From contig NZ_JAUYUD010000119.1 of assembly GCF_030692605.1 (NCBI RefSeq), forward strand, positions 1 through 45,459: a DNA stretch of 45,459 nt, in the 5' to 3' direction. The stretch's first letter is position 1. Each line of letters starts with the position of its first letter. The notes beneath the pieces were generated by a model. It was not told where the DNA came from. It was given only the letters and a program-made list of their open reading frames with translations, and searched no databases. Both the position numbers and the translations under genes were made by a program. The DNA comes from Lutibacter sp. (lineage in GTDB: Bacteria > Bacteroidota > Bacteroidia > Flavobacteriales > Flavobacteriaceae). Of this stretch, positions 41,712 to 45,459 are shown piece after piece.

Positions 41712-42050
41712 ATGGAAAATGAAAATTTCTTTCAAAAAGTTTATAGAATTACTAAGTTAATTCCCTACGGAAAAGTAACAAGTTATGGAGCAATTGCCAC
41801 TTATTTAGGAGCAGGAAAATCGGCCAGAATGGTTGGTTGGGCAATGAACGCTTCACATAATTTGGAAGATGTTCCTGCCCATAGAGTTGTTAATAGAAAA
41901 GGTCTTTTAACAGGGAAACATCATTTTGATGGAACTAATTTAATGCAACAATTACTCGAAAACGAAGGTATCGTAATTGTTGATTATCAAATTCAAAATT
42001 TGGAAAGAGTGTTTTGGGATCCTTCAAAAGAACTTGAATCTTTTTACTAA
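41712..42050 (+). CDS. Alkyltransferase-like protein (MGMT family, Cys to Ala)
   Basis: A 112-residue protein with only the DNA-binding domain of O6-alkylguanine transferases. The helix-turn-helix and arginine-finger block is YGAIATYLGAGKSARMVGWAM (Arg39), and the active-site motif, P-C-H-R-V in real transferases, reads P-A-H-R-V with Ala56. The alkyl-accepting cysteine is thus absent, as in ATL proteins, which bind O6-alkylguanine and hand the lesion to nucleotide excision repair. ATLs more often have Trp at this position. It cannot do alkyl transfer itself. The gene stands alone; no uvr gene is near. Confidence 0.9.
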   Translation: MENENFFQKVYRITKLIPYGKVTSYGAIATYLGAGKSARMVGWAMNASHNLEDVPAHRVVNRKGLLTGKHHFDGTNLMQQLLENEGIVIVDYQIQNLERVFWDPSKELESFY

Positions 42051-42109
42051 CTAAATGTAGCAAAAATCACTTTACAACTTCTCACCTTTTTATATTCAAC
42101 TGAACTATG

Positions 42110-42117
42110 TATCTTTG
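42110..42117 (+). promoter_or_regulatory. -7 box (TATCTTTG) for mrp-nifU
   Basis: Perfect TAnnTTTG, 29 bases before the mrp ATG at 42147. The -33 region is T-rich with no TTG. Confidence 0.45.
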
Positions 42118-42146
42118 TTGTTTAGAATGATTTTAGATAAAAACAA

Positions 42147-43271
42147 ATGACATACATAAAAAAAGATATTTCCAAAGCATTGGAAACTATTACCGCTCCT
42201 GGTGAAGGCGTAAATTTAATTGAAAGCGGTGCCGTTAAAAATATTGTAACTTTTGATAAAGAAATTATTATCGATGTTACTATTGGTAATCCAACTTTAC
42301 AAGCAAAAAAGAAAATTGAAGTCGAAATTATGAAGGTACTTCATCAGTTAATTGATCAAAAAGCTGATGTGAAAGTGAATGTGACTTCAGACACAAAAAA
42401 TGAACCTTTTAAACCAGAAAAACCAAAAATTCCTGGTATTCAAAATATAATCGCAATAGCATCTGGTAAAGGTGGTGTTGGAAAATCTACCATTACTGCA
42501 AATATGGCTGTTTCATTGCAAAAAATGGGATTCAAAGTAGGTATTTTAGATGCCGATGTTTATGGACCTTCCATACATATTATGTTTGATGTTGCAAATG
42601 CAAAACCTTTATCTATTGAAATTGATGGGCAAACCAAAATGAACCCAATAGAAAGCTACGGTATAAAAATATTATCACTTGGCTTTTTTACAGATGCTAA
42701 TCAGGCTGTAATTTGGAGAGGGGCAATGGCTTCAAAAGCCTTGAATCAACTTATTTTTGATTCGTATTGGGGAGAATTGGATTTCTTACTCATAGATTTA
42801 CCTCCTGGAACTGGAGATATTCATTTATCAATTGTTCAGGCAGTTCCTGTTACCGGTGCTGTAATTGTTAGTACACCTCAAAATATTGCATTGGCTGATG
42901 CCAAAAAAGGTATTGCTATGTTTCAACAAGAAAATATTAATGTACCGGTGTTAGGGATTATTGAAAATATGAGCTATTTCACACCTGAAGAACTTCCAAA
43001 TAACAAATATTATATTTTCGGAAAAAATGGTGCTAAAAATTTAGCTGAAGATTTAAACGCCGCTTTTTTAGGTGAAGTTCCTTTGGTTCAAAGCATTAGA
43101 GAATCGGGTGATTTTGGCCATCCTGTAGCATTACAAACAAACACTCCGTTAGAAATTGCTTTTGCAGAAATAACCAAAAATACTTTAACTCAATTGGTTA
43201 AAAGAAATACAGATTTACCTCCAACCGAAATTGTAAAAATAACTACAATGAGTGGTTGTAGCCCAAAATAA
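42147..43271 (+). CDS. mrp: Mrp/NBP35-family Fe-S carrier ATPase
   Basis: A 374-residue Mrp/ApbC protein thought to carry and deliver Fe-S clusters. Residues 1-80 are a MIP18-type (DUF59) domain. Walker A is SGKGGVGKST (106-115). DADVYGPSIHIMF and LIDLPPGTGDIHLS are the switch blocks. The usual C-x-x-C cluster-binding pair after ENMSYF is missing: the segment reads FTPEELPNNKYYIFG. The only late cysteine is in the C-terminal SGCSPK. Either the cluster is bound differently or the protein is not a direct carrier. I recall this form in other Bacteroidetes. It is followed 9 bases later by a NifU-domain gene, so the pair is an operon. Confidence 0.93.
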   Translation: MTYIKKDISKALETITAPGEGVNLIESGAVKNIVTFDKEIIIDVTIGNPTLQAKKKIEVEIMKVLHQLIDQKADVKVNVTSDTKNEPFKPEKPKIPGIQNIIAIASGKGGVGKSTITANMAVSLQKMGFKVGILDADVYGPSIHIMFDVANAKPLSIEIDGQTKMNPIESYGIKILSLGFFTDANQAVIWRGAMASKALNQLIFDSYWGELDFLLIDLPPGTGDIHLSIVQAVPVTGAVIVSTPQNIALADAKKGIAMFQQENINVPVLGIIENMSYFTPEELPNNKYYIFGKNGAKNLAEDLNAAFLGEVPLVQSIRESGDFGHPVALQTNTPLEIAFAEITKNTLTQLVKRNTDLPPTEIVKITTMSGCSPK

Positions 43272-43280
43272 AATTTTATA

Positions 43281-43529
43281 ATGAACATTGAAGAACTTAA
43301 AGTTTGTGTTGAAAAAGCATTAGAAGAAATTAGACCTTTTTTAGTGGCTGATGGTGGGAATATTTCATTGGTTAGTATTACAAAGGATGTAGTAAGTGTT
43401 CAATTAGAAGGCGCATGTTTAGGTTGTTCTGTAAATCAAATGACTCTTAAAAATGGTGTAGAAGAAACTATAAAAAGATATGCCCCTCAGATTAAAAGAG
43501 TAATTGAAATAAATGGTATTACATTTTAA
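43281..43529 (+). CDS. NifU C-terminal-domain Fe-S scaffold
   Basis: An 82-residue NifU-type domain protein. The N-terminus VEKALEEIRPFLVADGGNISLV is split by the conserved D-G-G; the cluster-binding motif is C46-L-G-C49 in GACLGCSVNQMTLK. Such short NifU domains bind a transient cluster and pass it to targets. It is co-transcribed with mrp. All key residues are present. It supplies the two-Cys site that Mrp lacks in its own chain. Confidence 0.93.
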   Translation: MNIEELKVCVEKALEEIRPFLVADGGNISLVSITKDVVSVQLEGACLGCSVNQMTLKNGVEETIKRYAPQIKRVIEINGITF

Positions 43530-43538
43530 ATATATATA

Positions 43539-43560
43539 AAGAGCACTTTTAAGTGCTCTT
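43539..43560 (+). terminator. Hairpin after nifU
   Basis: AAGAGCACTT (43539-43548) with its exact complement (43551-43560), followed by AAATTTT. The stem is good; the weak U-run makes it a moderate terminator. Confidence 0.6.
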
Positions 43561-43589
43561 AAATTTTAGTGTTCGTTCAATAAAAAAAT

Positions 43590-43597
43590 TATATTTG
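43590..43597 (+). promoter_or_regulatory. -7 box (TATATTTG) upstream of homogentisate dioxygenase
   Basis: Perfect TAnnTTTG, 181 bases before the hmgA ATG. If used, it gives a long leader that begins at or just before a 21-codon open frame. Confidence 0.4.
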
Positions 43598-43603
43598 TAA
43601 GGA

Positions 43604-43669
43604 ATGAAATTAGCTTGGACAAATTTATTACTTCTTCTTAAATTTTTAATTAAGAGAAACCCTGAATAA
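43604..43669 (+). CDS. Possible 21-codon leader ORF upstream of hmgA
   Basis: ATG at 43604, TAA at 43667-43669. The peptide reads [21 protein letters not shown]: a run of five leucines in a hydrophobic helix with a basic end. It starts six bases after a -7 box, with AGGA just before the ATG. It does not contain the Tyr/Phe runs expected of an attenuator for tyrosine breakdown. It could be a leader peptide, a tiny membrane protein or chance; the coding claim is weak. Confidence 0.22.
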   Translation: MKLAWTNLLLLLKFLIKRNPE

Positions 43670-43778
43670 ATTTTTATAAAAAATTTTGTTATTTAATAAC
43701 TTGTCTTCAAAAAACCTCTTTATAAAAGCTAAAAGAATACCTTAACCTTAAGGATTATTACAACTAAAAAATACTATT

Positions 43779-44939
43779 ATGCCTAGATATCACACCTTAG
43801 GTAACATACCACCTAAACGTCATACAACTTTTGAGAAACCTACTGGCGGTTTGTACCAAGAAGAATTATTTGGAACCGCTGGGTTTGTTGGAATGTCTTC
43901 ATTAATCTATCATTTACATCCTCCAACAGTTGTTTCAGAAATTAAACAACTAAAAAGTGTTGCGCCAAAAATTGCCATTGGTAAAAATATGAAAGCGCTT
44001 AGTTTTAAAGGGTTTTCTTTAAAACCTGAAAATGATTATTTAGAAAGTAGAAAAACACTTTTTGTAAATAACGATTTACATATAGGTTTGGCAGCACCAA
44101 AAGAATTCTCATCGTCCTATTTTTATAAAAATGCCGATGCCGACGAAATGATTTTTGTTCATATTGGCTCAGGCACTTTAAAAACAATGTATGGTGAAAT
44201 TGATTTTACTTATGGCGATTATTTAATTATTCCTCGAGGAACAATATATCAAATAAATTTTGCAACAGAAGAAAATAGATTGTTATATGTAGAATCTTTT
44301 AGCCCAATTGTAACACCAAAACAATATAGAAATAACTTCGGGCAGTTATTAGAACACTCTCCATTTTGTGAACGAGATTTTCGCTTGCCAAAAAATCTAC
44401 AAACAATAGAAGCAAAAGGTTCTTTTAGGGTACTTATAAAAAAACAAGATGTACTTTGGGAATATATGTACAACAATCACCCTTTCGATGTTGTTGGCTG
44501 GGACGGTTTTAATTATCCATATGCATTTTCAATACATGATTTTGAACCAATAACTGGTCGAATTCATATGCCGCCACCAATTCATCAAACATGGGAAGCA
44601 GCAGGTTTTGTAGTTTGTTCGTTTGTACCAAGAATGTACGATTATCATCCTAAATCTATTCCTGCTCCTTATCATCATAGCAATATAGATTCTGAAGAGA
44701 TTTTATATTATGTAGATGGCGATTTTATGAGCAGAAATAATATAGAAAAAGGGCAGATAACATTACACCCAGGAGGTATCCCTCACGGACCACATCCAGG
44801 GGCTTATGAAAGAAGTGTTGGTAAAAAAGCTACCGAAGAATTAGCTGTTATGATTGATCCTTTTAGACCTGTAATGATTACCGAAGAAGCTATGAATTTA
44901 CAAGTAGATGATTATTACAAATCTTGGATAACTGATTAA
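43779..44939 (+). CDS. hmgA: Homogentisate 1,2-dioxygenase
   Basis: Opens the ring of homogentisate to maleylacetoacetate in tyrosine and phenylalanine breakdown. A 386-residue cupin-fold, Fe(II) dioxygenase. Iron ligands match the human enzyme in order and spacing: H300 and E306 in APYHHSNIDSEEILYY and H336 in GGIPHGPHPG (30 residues after the Glu, as in human). The N-terminus IPPKRHTTF is the family start. It is shorter than the human form (445) because of missing loops, typical for bacterial HmgA-like enzymes of Bacteroidetes. The usual partner hydroxyphenylpyruvate dioxygenase is not directly next to it: a four-helix-bundle gene comes first. Confidence 0.93.
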   Translation: MPRYHTLGNIPPKRHTTFEKPTGGLYQEELFGTAGFVGMSSLIYHLHPPTVVSEIKQLKSVAPKIAIGKNMKALSFKGFSLKPENDYLESRKTLFVNNDLHIGLAAPKEFSSSYFYKNADADEMIFVHIGSGTLKTMYGEIDFTYGDYLIIPRGTIYQINFATEENRLLYVESFSPIVTPKQYRNNFGQLLEHSPFCERDFRLPKNLQTIEAKGSFRVLIKKQDVLWEYMYNNHPFDVVGWDGFNYPYAFSIHDFEPITGRIHMPPPIHQTWEAAGFVVCSFVPRMYDYHPKSIPAPYHHSNIDSEEILYYVDGDFMSRNNIEKGQITLHPGGIPHGPHPGAYERSVGKKATEELAVMIDPFRPVMITEEAMNLQVDDYYKSWITD

Positions 44940-44982
44940 TTAGATAATTTGAAAATGAGATAATTAGCCAATTAGAGAATGT

Positions 44983-45339
44983 ATGAAATTTACAGATAGT
45001 CCAAAATATAAAGACAACATTATTTTGAAACTCACATTCGAGTTTGCAGTGGATATTGTAAATTATTCTGAAATATTAGATAAAAATCAAAAATATGTAA
45101 TTGCCAAACAAATTTTACGTTCTGGAACTTCAATTGGTGCAAATGTTAAAGAATCTCAAAATGCAGAAAGTAATAGAGATTTTATTCATAAATTAAAAAT
45201 TGCATTAAAAGAGGCTGATGAATTAGAATATTGGCTTTTTATCTGTAATGAAGTTACATCTTATGAAAATGCAGATTACCTTATTGAAAAGTTAACAACA
45301 ATTAGAAAAATATTAAATAAACCCGTTGTGCATTTATAA
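44983..45339 (+). CDS. Four-helix-bundle protein (23S rRNA intervening-sequence type)
   Basis: A 118-residue helical protein of the S23/IVP family, first known from insertions in 23S rRNA genes. The family core ILRSGTSIGANVKESQNA with D-FIHKLKIALKEADELEYWL is clear. Function is unknown; copies appear scattered in Bacteroidetes genomes, often in strain-specific spots. It lies 43 bases after hmgA in a spacer of near-repeated AT-rich motifs. Its position between aromatic-catabolism gene(s) suggests an inserted element, but the right flank is cut by the window so this cannot be settled. Confidence 0.9.
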   Translation: MKFTDSPKYKDNIILKLTFEFAVDIVNYSEILDKNQKYVIAKQILRSGTSIGANVKESQNAESNRDFIHKLKIALKEADELEYWLFICNEVTSYENADYLIEKLTTIRKILNKPVVHL

Positions 45340-45354
45340 AAACAGGAATAAAAG

Positions 45355-45386
45355 TTGTTCATTGACTATATAAAGTCGTATATTTA
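45355..45386 (+). promoter_or_regulatory. Promoter of the edge gene with a small inverted repeat
   Basis: TTG (45355-45357), 21-base spacer and TATATTTA (45379-45386), near the Bacteroidetes consensus. GACT...AGTC (45364-45377) is an inverted repeat between the boxes and could be an operator. Confidence 0.5.
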
Positions 45387-45410
45387 TTTGTATATCAAGC
45401 AATTAAATAT

Positions 45411-45459
45411 ATGAACAACTTTAAATCAAATTACGACAAAATTTTAGAAATATTAAAAA
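45411..45459 (+). CDS. N-terminal start of an unknown gene (cut by window edge)
   Basis: ATG at 45411 opens a frame that runs off the right edge after 16 codons (MNNFKSNYDKILEILK). No signal peptide is seen; the start is helical and polar. A promoter lies about 25 bases upstream, and the leader length (about 19 bases) is normal. Too little is visible to name a family. Confidence 0.4.
   Translation, partial: MNNFKSNYDKILEILK

Noticed and set aside
1-45459. Searched for tRNA, rRNA, CRISPR arrays, prophage modules and large repeats
   Set aside because: No cloverleaf, rRNA segment, regular repeat-spacer array or phage structural gene could be supported by eye.

Overview
The window looks like a chromosomal segment of a Flavobacteriaceae-type Bacteroidetes bacterium. 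It is strongly AT-rich. Its promoters follow the Bacteroidetes TTG / TAnnTTTG pattern, and Shine-Dalgarno sites are rare. The gene families also point there: GLPGLI protein, DUF4254, DUF4252, DUF6427/DUF6341, a RemB/Wzi-like outer-membrane protein, GH3-like protein and carboxypeptidase-regulatory-domain TonB receptors. I cannot name the genus. Most of the segment is compact housekeeping DNA with many convergent gene pairs that abut, overlap or share a bidirectional terminator.

Layout. 1-0.5 kb: the tail of an unknown gene and a decayed IS4/Tn5-type transposase fragment. 0.5-5.8 kb: OmpA-like lipoprotein, ApbE, the map-cupin-methyltransferase operon and a CoA-transferase. 5.9-8.5 kb: RemB/Wzi-like protein and a sugar N-acetyltransferase. 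8.6-11.9 kb: deoC, an aldehyde dehydrogenase and a truncated catalytically dead ALDH. 12-22.4 kb: TonB, TatD, GlyRS, ComF, envelope proteins, cystathionine gamma-synthase, DinB and an ArsC-like protein. 22.6-26.2 kb: DUF4252 lipoprotein, then a four-gene minus-strand cluster with a D12-class adenine methylase and a candidate PD-(D/E)XK nuclease. 26.4-29.2 kb: tdk-alr, mscL and MOSC. 29.2-32.9 kb: a minus-strand cluster of a tiny four-cysteine secreted protein, a GLPGLI protein and a TonB-dependent receptor-like barrel, with a perfect 17-bp hairpin after the tiny gene. 33.3-37.8 kb: M23 peptidase and GH3-like protein, then yicC-gmk-nadD. 38-45.4 kb: GT9, upp, DUF6427/DUF6341, trmB, an alkyltransferase-like protein, mrp-nifU, homogentisate dioxygenase, a four-helix-bundle protein and a gene cut by the window edge.

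How genes work together. DeoC splits deoxyribose 5-phosphate into glyceraldehyde 3-phosphate and acetaldehyde, which the adjacent ALDH can oxidise to acetate. yicC-gmk-nadD, tdk and upp cover nucleotide and cofactor supply. mrp and nifU serve Fe-S cluster handling. TonB, RemB-like protein, receptor, OmpA and M23 proteins serve the envelope.

The two best candidates for undescribed biology are (1) the tiny cysteine-rich secreted protein / hairpin / GLPGLI / receptor cluster at 29.2-32.9 kb and (2) the compact methylase plus putative nuclease pair at 23.8-25.5 kb. Both functional readings are inferences from sequence and context. No database search was possible.
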